From assembly GCF_001887775.1 (NCBI RefSeq), contig NZ_CP015519.1:1984001-2048000 (forward strand): 64,000 bases of DNA, read 5' to 3'. Position 1 is the first letter of the stretch. Each line of letters starts with the position of its first letter. Below, piece by piece: positions 38,640-47,375 of the stretch. A program made the translations under genes and the position numbers. Below the pieces are notes generated by a model, which had not been told where the DNA came from, did no database searches, and was given only the letters and a program-made list of their open reading frames with translations. The stretch is from Syntrophotalea acetylenivorans (GTDB lineage: Bacteria; Desulfobacterota; Desulfuromonadia; Desulfuromonadales; Syntrophotaleaceae).

Positions 38640-38912
38640 CGAGAGGCTCAAGAAAAAGCAAGACCGCCGGGTCGCGTCCCGTCAGACGCCTTCCTTTTTG
38701 TTTTGGCGCCAACGAAAAGGAAGAAAAGGGTGCCTTGCCACTGCGTGGAGCATGCTGTCACGGGGATGAGGAGAAGACTATCAATTCTGGTGCCATCCTA
38801 CGGTGGCATAACTTTCTTTGAGCGGCCCTTCTTTCGAAGGTTATTGCTAAAACGCTCAGTTCGTTTCTCTTGCCAACAGTGGTCGAAGGGGCTGCTGGGT
38901 TTAAAAACCGAA
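38640..38912 (+). repeat. Dispersed repeat family A, copy 3
   Basis: Same ordered blocks as at 1755-2004: CGGGTCGCGTCCCG hairpin, CTTCCTTTTTG/CGAAAAGGAAG hairpin, CCACTGCGTGGAGCATGCTG, GCGGCCCTTCTTTCGAAGG, TTATTGCTAAAACGCTC, and GTGGTCGAAGGGGCTGCTGG followed by the AT-rich end. A 138-codon open frame covers it but changes frame relative to the frame that crosses the copy near 11.2 kb, so I treat it as non-coding. Confidence 0.85.
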
Positions 38913-38962
38913 CGTACTGTCGTCCACTGGCAGGAAGCCGAGCTAACGAAGCAGGGAAAGAT

Positions 38963-39529
38963 TTAGTCTTGAATATTTTCCCGGGGAGTCGGACAGGGCA
39001 TGGTACCCTCGTCAGAAGTCGGCGTTTCTGCAGCCGCTGGCGGCTGCAGAGCGGCTATCTTTTCTTGCAATTCTTCGGGTTTGAGACGCAGTCCGTCATG
39101 AACGATGCGGAATTGCTGATCGATGATCACAAGACGGGGAATCAGGTAGACCTGGTAGGCACGATGGGCCTGACCGTCATCGAGCAACGGTACCATCGGC
39201 ATAACAAAATCTTTGCTTTTCAAAAACTTACGGACGCTGCGACGGTTTTCTTGGAGAAACACATCGACCAAGACCACGCCCTGTTCTTTCAGCCGGGGCC
39301 CCATTTTCAACAGGTCGGCACTTTGTCCAACACAATCGGGACACCAGGTGGTGCCAAGCTTCAAAATAATGATCTGGCCTTTAAAGTCGGACAGCTTGAC
39401 TTCATTGCCTTCGAGATCGGAAAGTTTAAAATCCGGAGCCTCACTACCAACCTGCAGATAGGCCAGGGATTGCCCTGCAAAACTGAGCAGTAAAAAAGCA
39501 GAAAGAATCAGCAGTCTAATTTTTTTCAT
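38963..39529 (-). CDS. TlpA/ResA-like thioredoxin-fold protein, exported
   Basis: A 188-residue protein with a signal peptide (RLLILSAFLLLSFAGQSLA) and an AhpC/TSA-Redoxin-type fold. The active site is TTWCPDC (Cys63 and Cys66), with the usual GSEAPDFKLSDLEGN start and a cis-proline region (YLIPRLVIID). Such proteins reduce disulfides in the periplasm, for instance on apocytochromes c. The start at 39529 is 6 bases after GAGGGG; the ATG at 39535 would be too close. It stands alone. Confidence 0.87.
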   Translation of the reverse strand: MKKIRLLILSAFLLLSFAGQSLAYLQVGSEAPDFKLSDLEGNEVKLSDFKGQIIILKLGTTWCPDCVGQSADLLKMGPRLKEQGVVLVDVFLQENRRSVRKFLKSKDFVMPMVPLLDDGQAHRAYQVYLIPRLVIIDQQFRIVHDGLRLKPEELQEKIAALQPPAAAETPTSDEGTMPCPTPRENIQD

Positions 39530-39821
39530 TGTCATCCCCTCGGGCGAAAACCCCGCCGCACTGGTTGGATAGTAGCTCTCCTGACGCAACACAAACCGTT
39601 TTCACATCTAAAACTTATGGGCAAGGTCTATCTAATACAGTATTGAAACACCGGCCCTGGCGTCAAGTCGAATCCCTCTAAGACGGCCATCTCAAGTCCC
39701 AAAATGTTGACTTTTAAGCGGCGACAGCATAATTATAACCTTCTCAACCGTTGTTGGCTCACAATATTCCCAATAACCACTCTGTTAGACAAGTCATATC
39801 GACCCTGGAAGGAATCTCTCT

Positions 39822-40901
39822 TTGCCCGACAAGAACTTCAATTTTCCCTTGGGGATCTCCCCCTGGGTCAGCGAAAGAGAAAAGAGCCGCCGCTTATGCG
39901 AAGGCTTTAACTTTTCCCTGTTGGAACAATCGACGGATTCTTATCGTTTCACCGCCATGGCGGATCCCGGCCGCATTGAGAACCTTTTTCGTTCCTTTGC
40001 CAGCGTTCTTAAAGAAGAAGCTTTTTTTATTCTGGAATTTTACCGGGAGGAACAGAGTTCCACCACGGATGAACAACCGACGCCGACCTTGTATTATTCT
40101 CCCTACCTGCCAACAGAAGAGATTCTGACCACCATCGCTCCCTACCTGCCGCGCCTGATTCACGATGGGTTTGTCGGTTTCGGGCTGGCCAATAATCACA
40201 ACGGCATGGAACTCTTCTATTCGGAAGAGAAGCTGTTGACCTGCTTCACAGAGAACCATATCCGGATCGCGGACCTGTTCCACGGCCAGGGCCTGTCTTT
40301 CTCTCCCGAGCTGCTGCTGACTTCGGATCTGGGGCACGACCACCTGTCGCTTCTTTGCCATCCTCGCCACCTGCTGCCTGCGCCTCTGAATCAGTTACCG
40401 GATAGCGAACTGGACTATCTCTGTTTCTGCGAAGAGCTGGCCGACCTGCTCGATATGTATCCGGTGGATGAAGGGCTGTCCTTTTTTCTTTCCCGACGGG
40501 AACAGGAATCGATCAAAAAGTGCCTGAAACAGCACCCTGAATTTGCCTGCTTTGCCGAGGAAGATTTTGGCGAACTGCTGCTGAGCTGGCATGATTTTGT
40601 TCAAGAATGTGAAACCGGCTTTGACGGCGACCTGGATGAATATCACCAGTGCCTGAAGTTGCGGGACATCATCCAGTATGTGATTGAAGGTGTCGCCTCG
40701 GCGCTGCACGACAAGCTTGCGGATATCGTTGCCGAGCCGGACAATCGTTTTCGCAACAGCCTGTCCGATTGCCGCAAGCGTCTCGACCCCCCCAACAATA
40801 TCTCCTTGCGGGCCGACCGTTTCTGGTATCGGGGCATGGTCCTTAAACAAGGCACTTATTTACGCCGCGACCTGATCCGCTCCGGCTGGTATAATCCCTG
40901 A
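39822..40901 (+). CDS. Hypothetical protein, 359 residues
   Basis: I do not recognise this protein. It is acidic and looks cytoplasmic (no signal peptide or membrane helix), with Leu-rich helical segments (SELDYLCFCEELADLLDMYP, LKLRDIIQYVIEGVASALHD) and scattered cysteines. It starts with TTG at 39822, 8 bases after GGAAGGA. Codon usage is like that of neighbouring genes and the frame is clean over its whole length, so it is a real gene. It has no operon partner: the previous gene is divergent and a hairpin repeat follows. Confidence 0.7.
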   Translation: MPDKNFNFPLGISPWVSEREKSRRLCEGFNFSLLEQSTDSYRFTAMADPGRIENLFRSFASVLKEEAFFILEFYREEQSSTTDEQPTPTLYYSPYLPTEEILTTIAPYLPRLIHDGFVGFGLANNHNGMELFYSEEKLLTCFTENHIRIADLFHGQGLSFSPELLLTSDLGHDHLSLLCHPRHLLPAPLNQLPDSELDYLCFCEELADLLDMYPVDEGLSFFLSRREQESIKKCLKQHPEFACFAEEDFGELLLSWHDFVQECETGFDGDLDEYHQCLKLRDIIQYVIEGVASALHDKLADIVAEPDNRFRNSLSDCRKRLDPPNNISLRADRFWYRGMVLKQGTYLRRDLIRSGWYNP

Positions 40902-40970
40902 CAGTTACTTCATTTGCTCCTCTTTTCGGGGAAAGGGCGCAACAATCCAGCCTGCCGTTTAACTTTATTC

Positions 40971-41079
40971 TGGACGCAGATAAAATCCGATGCTTCGCAT
41001 TCGCAGATCACTCACCCCAAAAAAACCTTTTCTAAAAATTATTGTCCTATCTGCGTTTATCTGCGTCCATCTGCGTCCC
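40971..41079. repeat. Long hairpin (family C, copy 4)
   Basis: GGACGCAGATAAAATCCGA and CGCAGATCA units at the left pair with ATCTGCGTTTATCTGCGTCC and a further ATCTGCGTCC at the right. It lies between the orphan gene and mqnB. Confidence 0.72.
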
Positions 41080-41132
41080 ATTCGCCTTGATTTTTCCGCC
41101 ATGTGTCACGAATGGAGTCGAATACAACACCC

Positions 41133-41879
41133 ATGATTGCCATCATTGCCGCCGTAGCGGCGGAAACAGCCCTGCTACGCCAGTCCCTGTCACCCTGCGA
41201 AGTGCGCCGCTGTGGCGCCAGAGAACTCTTTCTCGGCTCCCTGTTCGACCAGAAAGTGGCCCTACTGCACAGCGGCATCGGCAAAATAAACGCGGCATCG
41301 GCCGTCACCGCCCTGCTGGAAACATTTAAACCCGAGGCCGTCATCGTCACCGGCTGCGCTGGTGCTTATCCGGACAGCGGTCTGGAAGTGGGGGATCTTG
41401 TCCTGGCCAGCGAAGAGATTCTTGCCGACGAGGGAGTCCTTACGCCACAAGGGTTTATCGATTTTGCCGCTCTGGGATTCCCGCTGCTGGAGCATGGCGG
41501 GCCGCTCATGGAACAGCGCTTCCTTGCCGACCCGCAACTATTAGCCGAGGCCCTGCCACTCATCGAAACCGCCGCCATTAAAGCTGGCGCCAGGCTGGCA
41601 ACCGGACCGTTGGTTACTGTCTCGACCTGTTCGGGAACCGACCAGGCCGCCCGGGCCATGGTTCAGCGAACCGCTGGCATCGGCGAAAATATGGAGGGGG
41701 CAGCCGTGGCACAAATCTGCCGCCTGTACGAAGTGCCTTTCCTCGAGCTGCGCGGCATCTCCAATCGAGTGGAAAATCGCAACCTCGAACGCTGGGACCT
41801 GCCGGCAGGTGCCAAAATCGCCCAAAGAGCTCTGATGGCCTACCTGAAAGGCTGCCACCCTCCGCAGGAATCCGCATGA
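41133..41879 (+). CDS. mqnB: Futalosine hydrolase
   Basis: A ~248-residue nucleoside phosphorylase-fold enzyme that removes hypoxanthine from futalosine in the alternative menaquinone pathway. Family features: IIAAVAAETALLRQSL start, HSGIGKINAASAVTALLETF, VTGCAGAYPDSGLEVGDLVL, the NMEGAAVAQICRLY segment with the catalytic Glu, and GISNRVENR near the C-terminus with its Asp/Asn position. The start is uncertain: the ATG at 41133 gives the usual family N-terminus, while 41112 and 41103 (GTG) are in frame. It overlaps mqnD by 4 bases. Confidence 0.92.
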   Translation: MIAIIAAVAAETALLRQSLSPCEVRRCGARELFLGSLFDQKVALLHSGIGKINAASAVTALLETFKPEAVIVTGCAGAYPDSGLEVGDLVLASEEILADEGVLTPQGFIDFAALGFPLLEHGGPLMEQRFLADPQLLAEALPLIETAAIKAGARLATGPLVTVSTCSGTDQAARAMVQRTAGIGENMEGAAVAQICRLYEVPFLELRGISNRVENRNLERWDLPAGAKIAQRALMAYLKGCHPPQESA

Positions 41880-42724
41880 TCGGATCCCTGTCCCTCGGCT
41901 ATTCACCCTGCCCTAACGATACTTTTCTCTTTTATGCCCTGGCCCACGGCATCGTTTCCTTGCCTGGCCTGGAAAGACCTCCACTGCTGACCGACGTTGA
42001 AACCCTCAACGGGTTGGTACGAAACGTTCGTCTTTCCATCAGCAAAATCTCCTGCCACGCCCTTGGCCATGTGCGTCATGATTATGCCTTGCTTCGCAGC
42101 GGTGCCGCCCTGGGTCGTGGTTGCGGGCCGTTGCTGGTAGCCCCTCGCGATTTTGATCCGGTTACCCTTTCCACCAGCCGTATCGCCATTCCCGGCAACC
42201 TGACCACAGCCAGCCTGCTTTTACGTCTGTGGCAACCGAACTGTCGCAATCTGATCGTTTTGCCCTTCGACCGCATTATACCGGCGATTTGCACCGGGCA
42301 GGTCGATGCCGGCCTGATCATCCACGAAGAACGTTTCACCTTTGCACAGCACGGGCTCAAAGAGCTTGTCGACCTCGGTTGCTGGTGGCAGAAATTGACA
42401 GGGCTGCCCCTGCCCTTGGGAGCCATTGTCGCTCAGCGGCAATTGGGCAGCGAGAAGATCACCAGCATCGAAAAGGCTATCGCGGCCAGCCTTCTCTATG
42501 CCCAAAACAACCCTGGCGAACCTGTAGCCTACATTCAGCAACATGCCCAGGAACTAACTGCCGGGGCCATCGAGCAGCATATTGCCCTTTACGTTAATGA
42601 TTTTACCCAAAACATGGGTGAGGAAGGGTTGGCAGCGATTGAAGAGTTGCTCGGACGCGCAGCAAAAGCTGAACTAATCCCGCCACAAGAGGGGCCTTTG
42701 TTAATCAAGGAGAGGGACGAATAA
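41876..42724 (+). CDS. mqnD: 1,4-dihydroxy-6-naphthoate synthase
   Basis: A 282-residue enzyme of periplasmic-binding-protein fold that converts cyclic dehypoxanthine futalosine to 1,4-dihydroxy-6-naphthoate. The start LGYSPCPNDTFLFYALAHG is the family signature, followed by SKISCHALGHV and DAGLIIHEERFTF. It is coupled to mqnB by an ATGA overlap, and a bidirectional terminator follows. Together they show that this organism makes menaquinone by the futalosine route. Confidence 0.95.
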   Translation: MIGSLSLGYSPCPNDTFLFYALAHGIVSLPGLERPPLLTDVETLNGLVRNVRLSISKISCHALGHVRHDYALLRSGAALGRGCGPLLVAPRDFDPVTLSTSRIAIPGNLTTASLLLRLWQPNCRNLIVLPFDRIIPAICTGQVDAGLIIHEERFTFAQHGLKELVDLGCWWQKLTGLPLPLGAIVAQRQLGSEKITSIEKAIAASLLYAQNNPGEPVAYIQQHAQELTAGAIEQHIALYVNDFTQNMGEEGLAAIEELLGRAAKAELIPPQEGPLLIKERDE

Positions 42725-42750
42725 CCTTTCCATCGACAGAACTTGCTTAA

Positions 42751-42799
42751 CTATGCACAAAAAAAGCGGCCCTCACGGGACCGCTTTTTTTGTGCATAG
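42751..42799. terminator. Long bidirectional terminator
   Basis: CTATGCACAAAAAAAGCGG pairs with CCGCTTTTTTTGTGCATAG around CCCTCACGGGA. It ends mqnD and the convergent gene at 42812. Confidence 0.92.
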
Positions 42800-42811
42800 C
42801 TGAAAACTAAA

Positions 42812-43096
42812 CTATTTGATGACCTTGAGGTGGCTACCCCTGTCCGGTACGGGGGCAGCTTCCGCAACTTCGCAAAGCTCAGTCGAAGGAGACTCTTCCA
42901 AAAGGGGCTCTTCTTCCAGGGATGGCAAGGTGCCATCATCGATCATCTGCTGCAGAGAATTGGCGATTGTCAGGCATTGCTTCATGCAAACCCGCTGCAC
43001 CGGGCAACTGGAACAATCGGCTTCGCCGCCGGCAACCCGCAAAGAATGAATGACCAGAGCAACGCTCTCCGGTTGATTGAGGGGGAGAAAAAACAT
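42812..43096 (-). CDS. Small cysteine-motif protein, function unknown
   Basis: A 94-residue cytoplasmic protein. The notable feature is CSSCPVQRVCMKQC at about residues 27-40, a four-cysteine cluster (C-x2-C-x6-C-x3-C) that could bind zinc or an iron-sulfur centre. The C-terminal half is acidic and Pro/Glu-rich. The start at 43096 follows ACAGGAG; the upstream extension in frame has no ribosome site. Monocistronic. Confidence 0.68.
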   Translation of the reverse strand: MFFLPLNQPESVALVIHSLRVAGGEADCSSCPVQRVCMKQCLTIANSLQQMIDDGTLPSLEEEPLLEESPSTELCEVAEAAPVPDRGSHLKVIK

Positions 43097-43234
43097 TAAC
43101 TGACTCCTGTAGCAATAGTATTTCGGTTTATATGACTGCTGATACCTTATAGGAAACAGCCGACAAAATGTAAGCCCCCCCCTGTTACGTCTTCTCAAAC
43201 AACTGTATTTTGCTTCTATCCTAAAAGGTTGCCT

Positions 43235-44254
43235 CTAGAGCTTTCGGTCGGCGGCCGCAGCGAACTGACGCAGTTTTTCCATGACAATCGCAAAATCTGA
43301 CGGCCGCAGGGATTGGGGGCCATCGCAAGAGGCCGTTTCGGGACTATTATGCACCTCGACCAGCAAACCGTCACAACCGGCCGCCACCGCTGCATAGCAC
43401 ATGGAAGGCACCAAACTGGCGTGCCCGGTGGAGTGGGACGGATCGATCACCACCGGCAGGTGAGTCTGCTCTTTGAGTACCGGTACGGCGGAAATATCGA
43501 GAGTGTTGCGAGTGGCCGTTTCAAAAGTACGAATCCCCCGCTCGCAGAGGATGACCCGGCGGTTTCCTTCGGACAGAATATATTCGGCACTCATCAGAAA
43601 CTCCTTGATGGTGGTCGCCATGCCCCGCTTGAGCAATACCGGTTTGTCCTGCTGGCCTAACAGCTTGAGCAGAGGGAAGTTCTGCACGTTACGCGCTCCA
43701 ACCTGCAGAATATCGGCATAACGGGCTACCAGCTCCACATCCCGCGGATTGACCACCTCGGTAACGATGGGCAGGCCTGTTTCCTGGCGGGCCAGGTCGA
43801 GGAGCCGAAGACCCTCTTCTTCCAGCCCCTGAAAGGCATAAGGGCTGGTACGGGGCTTAAAGGCTCCGCCCCGGAGTACGGTAGCGCCTGCGGCCTTGAC
43901 CGCCCGGGCGGTCTCGATCAACTGCTCTTCCCCTTCGACGGAACAGGGGCCCGCCATCACCACCAGTTGCTCGCCACCGATGGTCAATCCGGGTGCCAAC
44001 TCGATAATACTCGGCTCGGGACAGACTTCGCGGCTGGCCAATTTATAAGGCTGCAGAATCGGCATCACATTTTCGACACCGTCCATCGACTCCAGGGATT
44101 GCAGCACCGCTTTGCCGCGCTCATCCCCTACGGCACCGATAACATTGCAGGTTGCACCGTGAATGACGTGGGGCTTGTAGCCAAGATCGCGAATGCGCTG
44201 CTTGACTGCCAGCAACTGCTCCCGGCTGGCCCCGTGCTTCATGACGATAATCAT
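43235..44254 (-). CDS. aroF: 3-deoxy-7-phosphoheptulonate (DAHP) synthase, AroF_ACT type
   Basis: A 339-residue enzyme that condenses phosphoenolpyruvate and erythrose 4-phosphate in the first step of aromatic amino acid synthesis. A ferredoxin/ACT-like domain (about 1-75) precedes a type I-beta catalytic barrel with [48 protein letters not shown] and [11 protein letters not shown]. The start at 44254 follows AGGAGG. The leader at 44349-44519 carries an aromatic-codon leader peptide and an attenuator, so control by phenylalanine or tyrosine supply is likely; the N-terminal domain usually also allows feedback inhibition. Confidence 0.95.
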   Translation of the reverse strand: MIIVMKHGASREQLLAVKQRIRDLGYKPHVIHGATCNVIGAVGDERGKAVLQSLESMDGVENVMPILQPYKLASREVCPEPSIIELAPGLTIGGEQLVVMAGPCSVEGEEQLIETARAVKAAGATVLRGGAFKPRTSPYAFQGLEEEGLRLLDLARQETGLPIVTEVVNPRDVELVARYADILQVGARNVQNFPLLKLLGQQDKPVLLKRGMATTIKEFLMSAEYILSEGNRRVILCERGIRTFETATRNTLDISAVPVLKEQTHLPVVIDPSHSTGHASLVPSMCYAAVAAGCDGLLVEVHNSPETASCDGPQSLRPSDFAIVMEKLRQFAAAADRKL

Positions 44255-44348
44255 CTTTGTATCCTCCTGGTGAGCGCCGTCAAGTCGGAACGACTTCGAG
44301 ACGCGAGCTGTGGCTTTCCGTTCAACTCGACCACGCCCTTTTCGCCTG

Positions 44349-44397
44349 AAAAACAAAAAGAAAACCACGGGGCCGGAGTTCGGTCTGCCCGTGGTTT
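44349..44397 (-). terminator. Attenuator terminator of the DAHP synthase gene
   Basis: On the minus strand AAACCACGGGCAGACC pairs with CCCCGTGGTTTT, followed by TTCTTTTTGTTTTT. Its 5' arm includes GGGCAGAC (plus 44383-44390), which can instead pair with GTCTGCCC transcribed from 44450-44457, giving a mutually exclusive antiterminator. Confidence 0.85.
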
Positions 44398-44426
44398 GTG
44401 TTAATCGGTTGATTGACGACTGTCAG

Positions 44427-44519
44427 TTACGTCAACGGACCTTCACCCTGGGCAGACGGCCTAAAAAAGAAGCCGCACCAAAAGTAAAACCCGTTAAAAA
44501 AGTCGTAACGAAACTGCAT
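44427..44519 (-). CDS. Aromatic leader peptide of the DAHP synthase attenuator
   Basis: A 30-codon frame with ATG at 44519 and TAA at 44427. The peptide begins MQFRYDFFNGFYFWCGFFFR: 8 Phe, 2 Tyr and 1 Trp in the first 19 residues. GGAG lies 7 bases before the ATG. Its codons end just before the antiterminator segment, so ribosome stalling at Phe/Tyr codons would free that segment and allow transcription of the downstream gene. Confidence 0.85.
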   Translation of the reverse strand: MQFRYDFFNGFYFWCGFFFRPSAQGEGPLT

Positions 44520-44550
44520 GCCGATACTCCGAAAATAAACTCTTTCTGAT

Positions 44551-44579
44551 CTTCTATCAGAATCATCACCAAATAGCAA
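44551..44579 (-). promoter_or_regulatory. Candidate promoter of the DAHP synthase leader
   Basis: On the minus strand TTGCTA, a 17-base spacer and TAGAAG stand about 30 bases before the leader peptide start. Both boxes match four of six consensus bases. Confidence 0.5.
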
Positions 44580-44639
44580 GAGCTACCCTACCCGCCTTTC
44601 GCAGGTCCACGACAAGCCAGGCAGGTTTCCGGGCGGAAA

Positions 44640-46067
44640 CTAACTGGAATAGAGACTCTGGGTAAAGCTATCCAGCCAGTGGTGTACGTCATGGCGCCGA
44701 ATCTCGTTGCGCAGCAACTTCATCCGCCGCAGACGCTCTCCGGATTCCATGACATAGGCCTGATATATGGCATCGGCCGTACTTTCGATATCATAGGGGT
44801 TCACCAGCAAAGCTCCCTTGCGTAGCTGATCCGCCGCTCCGGCGAATTCGCTGAGAATCAGAACGCCGTTGTTCTCCACCGAACTGGCGCAATATTCCTT
44901 GGCAACCAGATTCATACCGTCTCGCAGAGGGGTGATAAGGGCTATCTCCGAGGTCCGATAACGGGCCAGCAATTGAGTGCGGCCAAGGGTGCGATAAACA
45001 TAGTATATAGGATTCCATTCGGGCTGTCCGAAGCGGGCGTTAATGCGACCGGCCAGCTGATCGAGGGTTTCCTTGAGATTCTGATAATCGGGCACCAGGG
45101 TTCGGCTCGGCACCACCAACTGCATCAGGCTGATATTGGTAATTAGCTCGGGGTACTTCTCCAGCGCCCGCTCAAAAGCCAGGAATCGCTCGGGAATCCC
45201 CTTGGTATAATCGAGGCGGTCGACCCCCAGCATCAATTGCCGACCACGCAGATTTTCATGCAGGTACCAGGCGGCATCTTCGACTTCTTTGGACCGGGCA
45301 CCATTATCGAATTCATCGAAATCGATACTGATGGGAAAATGCCCGACCCGCACCGTGCGTCCTTCGAACTGCAACACATCGTAGTGCCTCTTGCGACTGA
45401 CCACTTCGACCTCGCTCAGCAAAGAGGTTGCGGTATTAACAAAATTGCGGCGGTCACGCTGGGTCTGAAAACCGAGCAGGTCATAAGCCAGCAGCGAGCG
45501 GATCAATTGATCCTTCCAGGGCAAGCGACGAAAGAGATCCGGAGCCGGAAAAGGGATGTGCAGGAAATATCCCAGGGGCTGAGGCATCTTCAGGGCCCGC
45601 AACTGATCTCCCACCCCGATCAATTGATAATCGTGAACCCAGATCAGGTCATCTGCTTTAGCATGTTCGGTCACGACCTGCGCGAAGCGCCGGTTGACAT
45701 CGAGATAAACCTGCCAGTTGTCGTAGGAAAATCGGCAGAATCCGAGCAGATCGTGAAACAGCGGCCACAAAGCCTCGTTGGAAAACCCCCGGTAATACCT
45801 CTCCACCTCATCGGCTGAAAGAGGCACCGCCGCCAGAGAATAACCGTTGTCTTGGGCGAAGCGGTCCAACAATTGCCCCAGCGGAGCCTCTTCATCACAA
45901 CCAGGCCAACCGATCCATAAACCTTTCTGCTGCCGCATAACCGGGGCCAGAGCAGTCACCAAGCCACCACTGCCGGGAATAATTTGCCATTTATCTGCCT
46001 GCCTCTCAATGACCACCGGCAAGCGATTCGATACAACCAGCAAACGTCTTTGTTGCTCTTGGAGCAT
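44640..46067 (-). CDS. otsA: Alpha,alpha-trehalose-phosphate synthase (UDP-forming)
   Basis: A 475-residue GT20 enzyme that makes trehalose 6-phosphate from UDP-glucose and glucose 6-phosphate. Motifs: [14 protein letters not shown] at the N-terminus, [40 protein letters not shown] and [12 protein letters not shown]. Start 46067 follows AGGAGATAACCAT. No trehalose-phosphatase gene is next to it; instead the operon has a TreT-like transferase. Trehalose probably serves as a compatible solute. Confidence 0.93.
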   Translation of the reverse strand: MLQEQQRRLLVVSNRLPVVIERQADKWQIIPGSGGLVTALAPVMRQQKGLWIGWPGCDEEAPLGQLLDRFAQDNGYSLAAVPLSADEVERYYRGFSNEALWPLFHDLLGFCRFSYDNWQVYLDVNRRFAQVVTEHAKADDLIWVHDYQLIGVGDQLRALKMPQPLGYFLHIPFPAPDLFRRLPWKDQLIRSLLAYDLLGFQTQRDRRNFVNTATSLLSEVEVVSRKRHYDVLQFEGRTVRVGHFPISIDFDEFDNGARSKEVEDAAWYLHENLRGRQLMLGVDRLDYTKGIPERFLAFERALEKYPELITNISLMQLVVPSRTLVPDYQNLKETLDQLAGRINARFGQPEWNPIYYVYRTLGRTQLLARYRTSEIALITPLRDGMNLVAKEYCASSVENNGVLILSEFAGAADQLRKGALLVNPYDIESTADAIYQAYVMESGERLRRMKLLRNEIRRHDVHHWLDSFTQSLYSS

Positions 46068-46112
46068 ATGGTTATCTCCTGTTTAGTCCAGCCCAACGAT
46101 ACAAACTGTGAA

Positions 46113-47375
46113 CTACAAACCAAGTTCCATGCGGCCCTGAGTACCGTTTTGTAAACCCAGCAGCATGGTCAAATATTCCCGCAAATGGCGAGTGATAAGA
46201 AAATTTTCGCCAACGAAGCGCTGTGCCCGCTGGCCCATTTCCTTGAGCAATTCACGGCGATGAAGCAAATACCGAATACGCAATGCAGCCCCCTCGGGAG
46301 TCCGCACCAGAAAACCGGTGTAGTGATTAAAAACCTGCAGTCGAATACCGCCGGTGTCTCCGCCGATCACCGGTTTCCCCTTCCACATGGCTTCAGCCAC
46401 GGTAAGCCCGAAACCTTCGCGAATCGATTTCTGCAGCACAATATCGGCGGTCCTCTGCAAGGCGTTAATCGTATGATGAGCATCGGCGGGCAATAGCAAA
46501 ACCTGAATTCTCGGATCATCCGCCGCTGCCTGGCGTACTTCCTCCAGCACCGCCTCGCCTTCGGGATCATCGCTGGCACCGCCTCCGGCCAGCACCAGCT
46601 GCAAAGGGGTCAGCTTCCCGGCCAGCTGGCAGGCCTGCACCACACCCAACGGATCTTTGAAGCGATCATATCGGGAAACTTGCAACATCAGCGGCAGAGC
46701 CGGATCAAGATTGAAACGCTCGCGAACGGTTTGCAGTTCCGCCAGAGGCAGATCACGATTCTTTTCGCTCAGAGGGTCGATACTTGGCGCAACGATGTAC
46801 TGGGGATGGGGCAAGGGCTGAGCAAACTGGGGGATGGAAAAAATGCTGGCATCGTAGGGGATAACCCACTGCCGCAGATATTTCCATACCGGTCGATAGG
46901 GATGACTGGCGTCTATGTGACAACGCCACAACCAGCGCCCACGGCGTGCGGGGCAGTGACTCAGCAACGGGGCCGGCTGGGGGTCGTGAATAACGACAAA
47001 GTCGGCCTCCTCCAGGGTACCGCGCAGATTCTCTGCATTAGCGGCGTTGATCTTTTCATACTCTGCCAGCAACTTCTTCGGGATGGGACTGCCCATACCC
47101 TGCAGACCGTTATGAAAGCCCTTGGTACATTCATAAAAATCCGGGCTACCATTGATCACCTCCCAACTGGCATCGATGCCAAGGGCCCGCTTGAGAGGAA
47201 TCAACTTCTGCAGGATTTCCGCCACCCCGCCCCCTTCGCGGGTCGAGTTGACATGCACGACTTTAGCGCCCTTAAGGGGCGCCGCCAATTGCTGGAGATG
47301 ATGAATCACCTCACGGCCAGTCACTTCGGCGTAGCGATCAAGCAACCCGCTATCGTTTTTATTAGAAGCACTCAT
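46113..47375 (-). CDS. treT: Trehalose synthase-like glycosyltransferase (TreT type, GT4)
   Basis: A 420-residue GT-B glycosyltransferase. The N-terminal half has VVHVNSTREGGGVAEILQK and a GSPDFYECTKGFHNGLQG stretch like trehalose glycosyltransferring synthase; the C-terminal half has the GT4 donor motif (KSIREGFGLTVAEAMWKGKP). TreT joins NDP-glucose to glucose to give trehalose directly. It overlaps the gene upstream by 4 bases and precedes otsA by 45 bases, which supports a trehalose operon. Substrate identity is by family similarity only. Confidence 0.82.
   Translation of the reverse strand: MSASNKNDSGLLDRYAEVTGREVIHHLQQLAAPLKGAKVVHVNSTREGGGVAEILQKLIPLKRALGIDASWEVINGSPDFYECTKGFHNGLQGMGSPIPKKLLAEYEKINAANAENLRGTLEEADFVVIHDPQPAPLLSHCPARRGRWLWRCHIDASHPYRPVWKYLRQWVIPYDASIFSIPQFAQPLPHPQYIVAPSIDPLSEKNRDLPLAELQTVRERFNLDPALPLMLQVSRYDRFKDPLGVVQACQLAGKLTPLQLVLAGGGASDDPEGEAVLEEVRQAAADDPRIQVLLLPADAHHTINALQRTADIVLQKSIREGFGLTVAEAMWKGKPVIGGDTGGIRLQVFNHYTGFLVRTPEGAALRIRYLLHRRELLKEMGQRAQRFVGENFLITRHLREYLTMLLGLQNGTQGRMELGL

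Noticed and set aside
38550-38966. 138-codon plus-strand frame
   Set aside because: It spans repeat A copy 3, with frame change relative to other copies and no ribosome site.
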